A stretch of DNA of 64,000 nucleotides from Patescibacteria group bacterium (GCA_017992195.1 JAGOPC010000002.1:39595-103594); one strand, 5' to 3'. Shown: positions 49,487-60,793, counted from the first letter of the stretch. Made by a program: numbers and translations. Notes: a model not told the origin generated them from the sequence alone.

Positions 49487-52400
49487 ATGAGTACTGCGGG
49501 ACCTAAAGATCAGATCGGACAAGGAATTGACGGGGCGAGAACAATACTCGACTTCAATAATTCCGCGACCTCTGCAACGAAAGACAGACTTTTTTGAGCG
49601 CTGGAGTGAGCAGACGGCTCAGTCTACTTAAGAAATATTGCAACGACTGTCTTGCATCAGCTTGCAAATGGAACAACTACTCCTGCGTATAATCGAAGAG
49701 AGATGAACAAACTTACTAGTCTAAGAGAGAGAGTTGCGTATGTTGTTGGTCATAGATATGGATTTTCTGTAAATGCTGCCGGAACATTAGTTACATCTGT
49801 GAACAAGTACGATGAAAATATACTGAGAGCTGAGCTTGATGAAGTGATAAGTGAGCTTCAGGATCGTCTTATGGCTGAACAGGATTTTGACGAGTCAACG
49901 ATGCTTCGTTACGCTGCGGTCAACAGATTTGAAACAAAGCTGAATACAAAAGAGAGAACAGCGTTGACGCAACTTGCAGGATCACTGCAAAAAATTGCAG
50001 AGACAGAAGGCTACGATGTACTTGCGGAGTCTATGAACTTTAAACAGGAATCGGATGCTCAGAGACTGATGAAAATTTCAGAGGGTATTACCATGCTGAC
50101 AAATGCCGGCGTGACTATTGATCCAAAAATACTTGATCAGGCTGACGTGACACTTGAGAAAATCAAACCACTTAAAGATCTTGATAAGCAATATAAGCAC
50201 CTCAATAACGTGCTCAATATGATTCATAGAATCGGTAAGGAGTATCCTTCGATGATCAGCGCGGGAGAACAGAAGAAGGTTGTTGCTGTACTAAAGGACC
50301 TTGGCATAGATGAGGTTTCACAGATCCTTGATGCTTCTAAGACTATCGGTGCGCAGGATGGCTATCTCGAGAAACAGCTTTATGCTCTTAAACATAAGGA
50401 TCCTGCTAAGTTCACAGAAGCTCTCAGAAAGAACAACATCAACGATAGAGAGTTCCAGGGACGATACGTTTCATATTTCGGTTACAAGAGCGTCGAGAGG
50501 GCGAAGCAAGATCTTGACGGAGCGAAAGCTACTGCCTTTGGACACAGATTGCCGGACTTTGAAAAAGATGTCAACAACTGGAGAGGTAATGCAAGAAATA
50601 GAATTCTTGCAACACATGCGCGTATGACTATGGTCGGTGGCGCGCTTGCGTTTGGTCCTGGCGACTTAGATTTTGCCAACAGTTACTTTGATAAGTTCAA
50701 AGATATTTTCTATGCTGTCGAAGAGGATGCGTATGGAGCAAACGGTGGACACTACCAACAGATGCTCGATATCGTTTCTGCTATCGTGAGAGCAAGAGTA
50801 CCTTCTCTTACCGCAGCCAATCCAAGAAGATTTGGACACGGTATCCGCAGAGCGATGCAAAGGATCAAAAACCCACAGCTCCAGAGCTTCATGAACAGAT
50901 GGCATCAAGCAGACGACGCACAGCTTCTCGCTATGGTCATCATGTCACAAAACGGAGCAACTAATATGATGTTCTACGGTGACAAGGATCCATTTAAGAA
51001 GACAGAGTCAAGAATGGACAGGCTTGCACAACTTGTCGGTAGAGCTGAAGTAGGGAGAAATGCTGTAAGAGAGAAAATTAAAAAACCAGTCAAAACTGTT
51101 GGTACTATCGCAGAATGGGCTTTGAGAAAAGGAGCAAAAATAACAAATAAAGTTGTGTCTAATACGGGAAGAGCTCTTACACGGGCTCCTGCAGGTATTC
51201 TCGGTACACTCAATAGAGCTATGGAAAGAAGAACCATGGAAAACGGTAAAGATAAGATGCATATTAAGCGATATGCAGCACCATTATGGGCGGTGACTCG
51301 TTTGATGGAAGAGTCATTCGTGGCTGCGAATAAGGGATTCAACTACACAAACACAAATGGAAATAAAATCATGCATGATGCACGTGCAAAAACCATCGAG
51401 ATGCTTCAGGATGGATTTAACGACAAAAATATTACTAATATATTCCAGGGATTCACGCACACACTTGATGGCGCTACAAAATTTCTTGCCGAAGGTGTGG
51501 CAAGCGGAGGAAACGCTGTCTATGATATAAGAGATGCGGCACAGAAAAGATCTGTTCTCAGTGCGTTTTTTGAAGCAGCCTCAGAAGAGCACGATCTTGC
51601 AGAACTCATGGGTTCATGCGATATCGCAAACATGCTCAATCTCAAAGTAAGATGACCGCATCTCTTCAACGAAGATGGCAGAGGTATGAACCTTGATAAG
51701 GTAGAAAAATATCCTGATAACGATGCGGGTAGCAATGCGCTTACATCTGATACTTTCGCGAAGTGGCATGAAGATCTGCAAAAGCAGTTCAAAGCTCACT
51801 TTGATGGAATCAAAGGGAAATATGATGACGCTGATGCACAACTAGACACAATAATGCCTTCACATAAGGATTATGATGAGATCAAAAATAAACTTAGTAG
51901 CATAGGAGTCACGCTCGATACGCTCAATGATAAGCAGAGTCAGATTAATCAACTTATGCTGCTTTTGGCAAACATGGGATCATCGTCTACGAAGGATTTT
52001 GACAAGCTTGCGAAGGATATAAAGATCGTCGTAGATGGTATGAAGAAAAATATTACCGACGGTGAAAAAGTGATCGATAATGCAGGAGTTCCGCTTGGTT
52101 ATAAGCAACAATTGAAAAAGAAAGATGATGAGATCACTGCTGCAAAAGCGAAGTTAGAAACAATTGATAGAAAGCTTGGTTCTACTGTGAAGAAGGGAGA
52201 TGAAGCAACAAGTAAACTGAAAGACGCAAGAAAGAAAAAACAAGAAGAATCAAATAAACTTGAGATTAGTTTAGTAGACTTTGAAGACGAGGTCCTGAAG
52301 CAAGATGGAAAAATCAGAGGATATGAAGATGGAAACAAGACTCTAAAAGATAAGAATGCAGAACTTGTGAGAAATAAGACGGAAGTCACAAGAAAAAGAG

Positions 52401-53443
52401 CACTGCTTCCTAAAAACGAAAAAGAGATTGGACTGATCAATGATAAGATTTCTTCTGTCGCTGCAGACCAAAAGTTGGCGATTGAGATTCCTGGGCAGAT
52501 AACGCAGCTCAACAGAGAGTTGGATACTATCAAAAAATGAGACTCTAGAAAGAAACTTGAGGAACTTAACAACAGAAAAACTTCGATCAATGATGAAATA
52601 AGAAAAAAGAGCAAAGATATTAGGTTCGTCGCTGAAGTAACTTCGTTGAGAGATGAGTTGAAACAGATCGAGCAAGATATAAGTGACGTGAAGGCAGGGA
52701 AAGGAGTGGTCGATCCTGCGGTTGCCAAAGATATTGACGATAAGATCGCAGATCTTACTGTTCAACTCCGCGGTCTAAAAGACAGAAACTATTACAATAG
52801 AGAGCTTGAAAGACTCAATAGTCAATTGAATCATCTGGAGGCAGATAGGCGCGCTGATGAGAAATATGTATTCGAATCAAAAGATCCTAAGGTTCTGATC
52901 AAGGAACTTGAAGATCAGATCGTAGATAATGAAAAACAGATCTTATCTAATATTACTGAAATTAAAAAAGCAGAGAAAGCCCGTTCTGACGCAAAAAAGA
53001 AAGCAGCAGACACACAACTCAAAATCAAAGAAATCACTAACGAGATTCGTGATCTTGATCAACAAATCTCATCTAAGTCTTCGGACGATAAGAGTTGGGT
53101 GGACTATAACAGCGAAAAAGTAAAGCTCGAAGCTATTGTTGCGAAAGCAACGCGTGAAAAAGTATCTCTCGAAGGTAAAATCAAGAAACAAGAAGAGAAA
53201 AATAAAGTACACCGCACTATCCGAAAATGGGGTAATAGAGTCCAGGCTACCGCTACGCAATTGCAGGCAGTGCAGATGGGGCCTCTTACTGCTGAAGCTA
53301 AACGTAAAGAGATTATGAAACTGATGAAGACATTAGATTTGTCATTTACTAAAGCCCCAGAAAGCAAAGGAAAGTTTGACTTTAATAGTCTGACTGATGC
53401 TCAGAAAGCACAAATAGCAGCGATTCTGAATCCTACTGCATAA
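49487..53443 (+). CDS. Giant protein E with long C-terminal coiled coil
   Basis: 1,318 residues, the longest gene here, with only four in-frame TGA. The start is ATG 49487, recovered through two TGA codons (49598, 49610). Residues 1-330 are helical. About 340-480 is a compact region (RGNARNRILATHARMTMVGGALAFGPGDLD). About 515-570 is basic with KPVKTVGTIAEWALRKGAKITNK. About 830-1240 is an almost unbroken coiled coil with heptads and many Lys/Glu/Asp. The C-terminal 60 residues are compact. No family recognised. A fibrous structural or scaffolding role is suggested by the coiled coil only. Confidence 0.7.
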
Positions 53444-53467
53444 AAAATCTTTAATTACCTCTCATGA

Positions 53468-54784
53468 ATGGCGATGGTAGACATTATCCCTATAGACGAA
53501 GAACCAGAACTTATCCCAGAAGAGAACGAGCCAACACCTCGTGCCCCTAGGATAAGTCTTTCTGATCGCATCAAAAATGCGAGTAGTAATCTCTACCATG
53601 CTCTCGGAGGATCGCGTGCGAGCGCCGCTTTGAAACAAGTAGCAGAAAACAACAAGATGAAAGCTGCGAGAAGTCGTGTGCAGGCCAGTAGTAAAGCGCT
53701 CGATGGAGAAATGTACAAAGCTATTGATCAGTATTTTAAAGATCATACGTCATTGAAACCAGATGATGTGACAGCATTTATGGCTGGTAGAGAATATGAT
53801 GAAGATTTCTCTCCTGCTCACAAACAATATTTCCTTACCTTAGCGAAGAAAACACTCGCTATCAACGAGCTTATCGAAAAGACTTTTCAGGAAGAAGTAA
53901 ATAAAATACAGGCTTTGAGGGGTCGTAATGATAGACAGGTGCAATTAGAAAAAGAAAAAGATGATGAGAGAAGGAGGTATGCAAATAATATGCGTAGGGC
54001 GGCTGAGCAATATCAGGAAGCTATACAGCAAGTTATAGATGACGCTAATGAGCATATTGTGGATCAAGAATATAGAGAGGCGCTCAATAAAGCCAGAGAG
54101 GGCAAGCAACTCCTGAAATCAGAGAAGTATAGCGCATATGATGTGTGCCTTAAAGCATTTGCAAAAGTTGCACAAGGTACCGCTGGAACAAGTGGTGAGT
54201 TCAGAAGATTTCACGATGCGATGATGCAATCATACTATGAACAGCTTGATTATATTACAAAAAGAGCAGAAGCGGGGATTAAGCATGAAACAAGAAGACT
54301 TATCGGTCAGACTGATGAGATTCCTGAGAATGTCATCTGGAGAAATCTCTATAGGGGGAAGTTACTCGTAGGTTTTCATGTGCCTGATGCTCCTGGTATC
54401 ACCTATAATTTAGAGATAGAGAGAAGATTCGTCTCGGTCCAGAACCCAAAGAATGATGTTATGCTTGTAAAGCAATCAAAGCCCATTGATGGCAAACAAT
54501 TGAAGGCCTTTATGGTGAGAACAGGCTCAACATTGACAACCGTAGGAGACGAATGGGTGATCATGGATCCTCCGGGCTTTTTCCAGGGTATAGACATTGA
54601 TCCTATGCCAGATCCTGGTCAAGGTCAGCAGCTCCCGCCTGATGTGATCACATTGTCGGATGGTTTCTATAAGATCATGATTCAAAAGCAAAAGAATGGA
54701 CCAGCAGTGAATATTAGGACTCTTCTCCCGACGAATCAAAATCCTACGCCTAGAGTCATAGGTAATACTGGTGTAAACCCATAA
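53468..54784 (+). CDS. Large protein F of the 38-56 kb locus
   Basis: 438 residues, no in-frame TGA. The N-terminal 30 residues are acidic/proline-rich (DEEPELIPEENEPTPRAP), about 35-250 helical and basic (DRIKNASSNLYHALGGSRASAALKQ), with a coiled coil at about 150-200. The C-terminal third is beta-rich (GKLLVGFHVPDAPGITYNLEIE, STLTTVGDEWVIMDPPGFFQG) and ends in a Pro/Asn-rich tail. ATG 53468 is used; ATG 53474 is possible. It starts 24 nt after gene E and is probably cotranscribed. No family recognised. Confidence 0.65.
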   Translation: MAMVDIIPIDEEPELIPEENEPTPRAPRISLSDRIKNASSNLYHALGGSRASAALKQVAENNKMKAARSRVQASSKALDGEMYKAIDQYFKDHTSLKPDDVTAFMAGREYDEDFSPAHKQYFLTLAKKTLAINELIEKTFQEEVNKIQALRGRNDRQVQLEKEKDDERRRYANNMRRAAEQYQEAIQQVIDDANEHIVDQEYREALNKAREGKQLLKSEKYSAYDVCLKAFAKVAQGTAGTSGEFRRFHDAMMQSYYEQLDYITKRAEAGIKHETRRLIGQTDEIPENVIWRNLYRGKLLVGFHVPDAPGITYNLEIERRFVSVQNPKNDVMLVKQSKPIDGKQLKAFMVRTGSTLTTVGDEWVIMDPPGFFQGIDIDPMPDPGQGQQLPPDVITLSDGFYKIMIQKQKNGPAVNIRTLLPTNQNPTPRVIGNTGVNP

Positions 54785-54792
54785 TCTATATA

Positions 54793-54820
54793 TTGACTTC
54801 TGTTATTTATCGACTATAAT
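54793..54820 (+). promoter_or_regulatory. Consensus promoter of gene G
   Basis: TTGACT (54793-54798), 16 bp, TATAAT (54815-54820), about 30 nt before ATG 54850. Confidence 0.7.
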
Positions 54821-54849
54821 ATCTTTCTATTTATTCCTGCTACTATCTC

Positions 54850-55803
54850 ATGGCAAAAGAACTCAAATTTGAGCGCAAAGATCATAAAGAAAAAGAGATT
54901 AAAGATCCGAAAGGAGGATCTGAGAAAATTGTCGAAGAGACAAAAAAAGTTGTGGCTGAAAATTTATGAGATATTAAAGAGCTCAAAAAGCAGGAGCAGG
55001 CTTTAGAAAAAGAGGAGAAACAGGTCGCTGCTATAGAAAAGAACGCAGCAGCATTAGATAAAGAGATTCAGGCTCAGATAGAGGAAAAGAAGAGAGAGCT
55101 TGCAAATCCGGAAGTTGTGGTAGAGAAGAAAGTGACAAAAGAGGAAAAAATTGAGAATAAGACAGAAAAAAAGGAGAAAAAATGGGACCTCAATCCGCTC
55201 AACTGGGCAAGACATATTGGTACAAGAGCGCTTGCGGGAATCGCGGGGTTACCTTCAAGAGTCGCCGCTAAGGCTCATCATATTATAGCGAAGCCACAGC
55301 AGATTTTGGATAAGGAGTTCTGGAAAGATCTTGGGAAAAATATTATGAAAACTCCTAAGGCAATCTGGAAGACCATTTCGGGTGCGGTATACAGACCGGA
55401 TCGCGGGAAAGAGAAACTTGAAGATAATTTTAAAGATTATGGTAAGACCTGGGGACCTGACGCTGATGATAAGAATGGATTCGTAAGAAATGCAAAGAAA
55501 GCTACATGGTATGCTGGTAAAGTAGCGGCGCCTATTACAGGCTGAGTTTCGCTATTGCCTAAGTTCGTTGCAAATGTTAATAGGGGTATCAACCACTTTA
55601 TTCATGAGGCGTTTGAAGGTGTCAGAGATTCGAAGTTTAAACGAAACCCCATGAAGTGGAATCTCAAGTCGTGGAAGTTCTCTAAGACAAAAGAGGCCTT
55701 TACGAAGGCGTTCTCATGGAATAAGAAGGGCATTCCTGCTCACGGAAAGAGTGTGGATATTACTCATTTCTCTCATAAAGAGGAGCACAAGAAAGCCGCA
55801 TAA
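54850..55803 (+). CDS. Basic coiled-coil protein G, end of the giant-gene locus
   Basis: 317 residues, two in-frame TGA. Residues 1-110 are a Lys/Glu coiled coil. The rest is strongly basic with aromatic patches (WDLNPLNWARHIGTRALAGIAGLPSRVAAKAHH, RNPMKWNLKSWKFSKTKEAF) and amphipathic, membrane- or nucleic-acid-binding character. A short hydrophobic GKVAAPITGGVSLLPKFV lies at about 225. No family recognised. It has its own promoter and closes the seven-gene run. Confidence 0.65.
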
Positions 55804-55880
55804 TAACCATACTTTCATTGAAAATACAAAGCTGATCGCTATAGTTAATGCGTTCAGTTTTTTGTTATAATCAATGTCAG

Positions 55881-56288
55881 ATGAGTGAGTTTTCAGGCTT
55901 GGTACAAGCATATTATCAAAACCCAGTGAATAATCGCACGATGAATGACGCGACAATTTCTCGCCACGAGGGAAACGAACTATGCGGAGATGATTTGACT
56001 GTCTATTTAAAGATTGAAAATAATATAATTACTGACTGGTCGTATGACGGTATGCCCTCTATGATCACCCAGGCCGCAGCAAGTTTCTTTTCAGAGTTAA
56101 TTAGAGGAAAAACATTGGATGAAGTTTTTTGCATGAATGAACAGACGATGAAAGACAACGATTTCATCGTTTCACCAAGACGCAGAAGAGCGTCGATTAT
56201 TGCTATTCTGGCAACGAGAAATGCAGTGCATGAGTATCTGAAGGATGGGAAAATGGAGATGTTTGAGGAGTTGTTGATTGAGGAGTAA
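55881..56288 (+). CDS. NifU/IscU-like protein lacking two canonical cysteines
   Basis: 135 residues. The NifU N-terminal fold is recognisable: AYYQNPVNNRTMNDATISRHEGNELCGDD, LTVYLKIENNIITDWSYDG, AAASFFSELIRGKTLDEV. Only the first ligand, Cys35 in LCGDD, is kept; the usual GC of GCxIxxAS is DGMPSM, and the third Cys position is RRASII. It may be a degenerate SufU-like trafficking protein or have another role. ATG 55881 is preferred over 55848, since a TATAAT box (55865-55870) lies between them. No other suf/isc gene is present. Confidence 0.72.
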   Translation: MSEFSGLVQAYYQNPVNNRTMNDATISRHEGNELCGDDLTVYLKIENNIITDWSYDGMPSMITQAAASFFSELIRGKTLDEVFCMNEQTMKDNDFIVSPRRRRASIIAILATRNAVHEYLKDGKMEMFEELLIEE

Positions 56289-56313
56289 AAAAAGTCACCA
56301 GAACCTGGTGACT
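56286..56313 (-). terminator. Terminator of minus-strand gene 56344
   Basis: AGTCACCA and TGGTGACT (56293-56300, 56306-56313) with a 5-nt loop. On the minus strand a run of seven T follows. Confidence 0.8.
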
Positions 56314-56343
56314 CATGTACTCGTGTAACACAATGAAATCATA

Positions 56344-56832
56344 TTAATCATCTACTAACTGTTCCAGAGAATTATTGATCATCTTCTCTGCATCCTGATT
56401 TATCCCTTCTACCTCGGTAAAATACTTGCCAGCAGCAGCTTGTAGCTTGTCTCTTTGCTTCACGGCAATTTTGCTTTCTATTTCGCTTTTTGAAGAGGGA
56501 TAGATCTTTACCTTAAACTGCTGGTCGGAAGGATCTATAATAGATGTGAAATAGCCTTCTGTGTCAGCGGATGTTCTGTAGCAGGCTTTGAATGATTTAC
56601 AGTCGTCATAGATGGGTATGATCACTATCTCCATTGCAGCACATTTCTCAGTTTTGATGACATCTTTGATCCGATCATGTTGTAACCATGGTGGTAATCG
56701 TTCTGCGTCGGTAGCCTCAAAGTGAGTAATTGCTTTTACGATGCCATACATAGTGACACCTGATGCGTCCACCAGTTTGATGAACTTGTTAGCCATTAAG
56801 TTGGCAAGGTCGATGATATAAGATTTGTTCAT
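56344..56832 (-). CDS. Hypothetical soluble protein
   Basis: 162 residues, no in-frame TGA. MNKSYIIDLANLMANKFIKLVDASG, CAAMEIVIIPIYDDCKSFKACY and FKVKIYPSSKSEIESKIAVKQRDKLQAAAG suggest a small alpha/beta fold with a helical tail. The frame is open to 56928, but the shorter start at 56832 is used because a consensus promoter (56873-56900) lies within the longer version. No family recognised. Confidence 0.6.
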   Translation of the reverse strand: MNKSYIIDLANLMANKFIKLVDASGVTMYGIVKAITHFEATDAERLPPWLQHDRIKDVIKTEKCAAMEIVIIPIYDDCKSFKACYRTSADTEGYFTSIIDPSDQQFKVKIYPSSKSEIESKIAVKQRDKLQAAAGKYFTEVEGINQDAEKMINNSLEQLVDD

Positions 56833-56872
56833 AACGATAAGACCTGCATTATTGTTTTTACGCAGCCCGCAT

Positions 56873-56900
56873 ATTATACGCAATAAGTAATTAGTGTCAA
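56873..56900 (-). promoter_or_regulatory. Consensus promoter of gene 56344-56832
   Basis: On the minus strand TTGACA (56900-56895), 16 bp, TATAAT (56878-56873). Both boxes are perfect. It decides the start codon of the gene. Confidence 0.75.
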
Positions 56901-56983
56901 TGTATCTTTCTTTCTCTTTATATTGCAATAAACCCGCTTCTTAACTATATATATTCTACTATTTACGTTTTTTGATAATAACT

Positions 56984-59900
56984 ATGTCATTTGAGCCCCA
57001 ACAGTCGAAACCGAATCTCTATGAACTTGATCAGCTTATTATCAAAGGATGGAAAGATAATAATATTTTTCAGAGATCAATTAGCGAAAGGCCAGCGGAC
57101 AAGCCATATAGTTTTTACGATGGACCTCCGTTCATTACTGGGTTGCCACACTACGGACATCTTGCAGCGTCGATCGCAAAGGATGCAATTCCTAGGTTCT
57201 GGACGATGAAGGGAAAGAGAGTAGAACGTGTATGGGGATGGGACTGTCATGGGATACCTATCGAGCAGAAAGTACAAGCAAAGCTTGGACTCGAATCAAA
57301 TCTTGATATTGAGAATGTTGGTATCGAACGTTTTATCGAGGAATGTTATTCGTATACACGCAGCGTGTCGGCAGACTGGAATTATTATATTGAAAATATT
57401 GGTCGTTGGGTAGATATGGACAATGCCTATCGCACGATGGATAATAGCTATATGGAGTCGACTCGGTGGGTATTTAAGACGCTCTGGGAGAAGGGTCTGA
57501 TCTATAAGGGCAAGCGTGTTTCGATGTATTCGACTAAGCTCGAGACTCCTATCTCAAGCTTTGAAGTGGCTATGGATGACACATATAGTGATGTGAACGA
57601 TCCGACTGTTACGGTGATGTTTGACCTCTCCGTGAACGGAGACGAGCGAAAAGATACTTATGCACTTGGTTGGACGACAACGCCCTGGACGATACCAGTG
57701 AATATAGCGCTCGCGCTCAACAAAGAGTTAAACTACGCAAAAGTTGTGTGCGATGCGAGCACGTTTATCCTCGCTGAAAAAAGAGTAGAAGAAATATTTA
57801 AATGAAGAGTATATCAAATAGTGGAGACCTTCACATGAGAGAAACTCGTAGGGCTCTCATACAAACCACCATTCGATTATCTCTATGGAAAAACCAATAA
57901 TGATAAAGATCATAAAATCTATCATGCAGATTTTGTTACTGATGCAGATGGTACAGGTATCGCTCATGAAGCACCTGAGTTCGGTGATGTGGACTTCCAG
58001 CTTGCACAGCAGATTGGATTAACGATCACCGAAGCTATGGACAATAGTTGACACTACACGACATTACTCGGAGATATGACAGGAATGTTCTATCGCGATG
58101 CAAATCCAGTAGCGATAGAAAGAATGCAAACTATGTGAAGACTATTCGCAAAGGGTAGTATCACACATCGCGTTCCATTTTGTCCAAGATCAAATACGCC
58201 CCTAGTATACAAAGCTCAGGACAGTTGGTTTATCAATGTACAATCCTTGAAACCAAAGTTGATAGAAAAGAATGAAGAGATCAACTGGTATCCTGAACAC
58301 TTTAAACATGGACGTTTTCAGAAGTCTATCGAGTCTGCGCCAGATCGATGTATCTCTCGTACAAGATATTGGGGAACACCTATGCCTATCTACGTGGATG
58401 AGGAGGCGTCAAAACGCGGAAGCGTTAAAACAGATGACATGATCATTATCTGATCGAGAGAAGAGCTGTATGAGTTGAGCAAAGAAGGAAGTAAGAATGT
58501 TGAGAAGAGAGATGTTGATGGAAAAGTTGTTTATTGGAATACGACAAGAAATGCTGAGCTTGATATGCATCGTCCGTACATTGATGATGTGCGACTTATG
58601 AAGGATGGAAAGAAATATGTCCGTATCCCTGAGGTGTTAGACTGTCGGGTGGAGTCTGCAAGTATGCCGTATGCGCAGGTTCATTATCCGTTTGAAAATA
58701 AAGAGAAATTTGAAGGACAATTTCCTGCTGATTATATCGTCGAATATACAGGACAGATCCGTGCATGGTTCTATGTGATGCATGTGTTGGGCGTAGCATT
58801 GTTTGATAAACCTGCTTTCCGTAATGTGAATGTATCAGGAGTGCTCGCAGGAAATGACTGACGCAAGATGTCTAAGTCGTATGGTAACTACCCAGATCCA
58901 AGGCTCTCATTAGAGAACTATGGAGGAGATGCGATCAGAATGTTTATGTTGGCGTCACCGCTTTTTGCGGGAGGAGATCCAAGTGTGTCGGAAGAGAACT
59001 TTGGCGAGTCGATGAGAAATTATATCCTGCCATTGTGGAACGCATTCTACTTCTTCATTACCTATGCAAACATTGATAAGCGGGAAGGACAAAATGAGAT
59101 ATATGATGTATCGAAGATTTCTCATCCGCTTGATAAGTTCTTGTATGCGAAAGTACAAGAATTAGTAACGACAGTAAACGATGGAATGGAGTGATATGAC
59201 TTGATGCGTTCGTCTCGTGCGCTTGGAGGTTTCTTAGATGATCTGACCAACTGGTATATACGCAGAAGTAGAAGAAGATTTTGGAAAGAAGAGAGCGATC
59301 AGGATAAAAAAGATGCGTATGCAACGCTCTATTATGCTCTTGTCAACTTCTGTCAAGTTGCCGCGCCGTTCATGCCATTTATAACAGAGTATATTTACAA
59401 AGTATTGACGAAAGCAGAGTCTGTTCATTTGACAAACTGGCCAGAGGCGCATCTGCAAGCCAGCGATAAAGCGCTGCTTGAAAAGACAAAACAGGCGCAG
59501 GATATTATCTCTATCGTACTTGCTGCACGTTCAAGAAAAAATATTCGTGTGCGTCAGCCATTACAATTAATTACTATCGGAGTAGAAGTAGACAGCTACT
59601 TTAATGATATTATTTCAGACGAGTGTAACGCGAAAGAGGTTAAAATAGATACGTCGATCAACTCGCTTGTGACAAAAATATGCAAGCCCGATGGTAAATA
59701 TGTTGGTGAAACTTTTGGTTCGAAGACGAAAGAAATTTTTGCTTCCGCAAAGTCAGGGGACTTTAAGGAAAATGCAGATGCTAGTATTACTGTCGCAGGT
59801 GAAATACTTCCTGCAGGTACGTATGAGATAAGTTATGTGAAGAGTGACGCAGCGCAAGATATAGATGTCGATAACGGAATCGTTGTCAAAGTTGATTGGT

Positions 59901-60169
59901 CGATCACGCCTGAGCTTGAGCTTGAGGGGTATGCGAGAGATCTCGTCAGATTTATTCAGGATGGACGTAAAGAGGCTGATTATCATCTTGCGGATAGAAT
60001 CAAGCTGAGTATCACTGGTGACCATCTGGCTGTCTCGCTGAACGAGCAGTTCAAAGAGTATATCCAGGATGAGACCTTGTCGACGCTTGTTGAGCTAATA
60101 GAAAAACCCGATCTCTCAAAGGAGGTCGAGCTGGATGGACAGACGATCATATTTAGCATAAAGAGATAA
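56984..60169 (+). CDS. ileS: Isoleucyl-tRNA synthetase
   Basis: 1,061 residues, seven in-frame TGA, so it appears as six fragments under the standard code. HIGH box PHYGH (56-60), [20 protein letters not shown] in the editing domain, [10 protein letters not shown], and KMSKS (628-632) preceded by NDG with Gly626 encoded by TGA. Three CGG/CGA codons fall on family tryptophans: residue 161 (MESTxWVFK), 455 (APDxCISR) and 555 ([13 protein letters not shown]). The length and the long C-terminal anticodon domain match the eukaryal/archaeal-like IleS2 type. It charges tRNA-Ile. A terminator follows at 60190. Confidence 0.97.
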
Positions 60170-60189
60170 TAATTCATCTATAAAAAAAA

Positions 60190-60214
60190 GACCTGCTTTG
60201 TGCAGGCCCTTTTT
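60190..60214. terminator. Bidirectional terminator after ileS
   Basis: GACCTGC (60190-60196) and GCAGGCC (60202-60208) with one mismatch and a 5-nt loop. T runs on both strands serve ileS and the convergent gene 60224. Confidence 0.75.
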
Positions 60215-60223
60215 GCGCATTCA

Positions 60224-60793
60224 TTATTTTACGGTTACATACATTGGCATCTCAGTCAGCTTAATGTATGTTCTGTCCTCATAGCTGGGTCATTTTAAGC
60301 CAAGTGGATCAGTTATGATGAGTGTTCACCGTGGTCTTTCGACGTAGAGATTTTGTTCCTCCATGCCTATATCTGCCAGGTGCCAGATCATTCCTTGTGT
60401 TCCGGTGATGTTTAGTACGTTATGGAATCATGCCTTGAGTTGTCCTATCAGGTCGTCATTCGTTACCGTCGAACCGCTTTGTTGCATCATCTGCTCGAAC
60501 ATCGCTATCCAGAATGCATTGAAGTAGCTGGCGTAGTTTCCTGATCGTACGGTGATGACAAAACAAGACTCGTCGTTTCCTACCATACAAGCATGGCTTA
60601 CTTTTGTGCCTTTTACTTCGCCGGCTCTGTCGGCATAGGTTGTGATAAATCACTGGCCGGTAAATGCCCGTTTATAAGATCTGTTTAGAAATGAACCAGG
60701 AGAGTGGATGGAAACAGTCTCGGTTTTATAGGTCATTATCCCTATAAGAGCAACGATCGCGATAAGGATAACTACTACGTATCGTTTTTTCAT
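60224..60793 (-). CDS. Membrane-anchored hypothetical protein
   Basis: 189 residues, four in-frame TGA. One N-terminal helix (residues 4-20, YVVVILIAIVALIGIM) precedes an extracytoplasmic domain with SHACMVGNDESCFVITVRSGNYASYFNAFWIAMFEQM and TVTNDDLIGQLKAGFHNVL. The two cysteines may form a disulfide. The frame opens at 60883, but MKKRY at 60793 is a typical signal-anchor start. No family recognised. Confidence 0.6.

Noticed and set aside
38380..55803. Prophage origin of the giant-gene locus
   Set aside because: No capsid, portal, terminase, tail, integrase or attachment site recognised, and codon use matches the neighbours. Remote homology could still change this.
56833..56928. Longer start for the minus-strand gene at 56344
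   Set aside because: A perfect TTGACA-16-TATAAT promoter lies inside the longer reading.
10281..58861. UGA read as tryptophan (Mycoplasma-type code)
   Set aside because: UGA falls in glycine turns (GLGNPG, AGKGHE, PGGK, GGVSAN) where Trp would not be tolerated.
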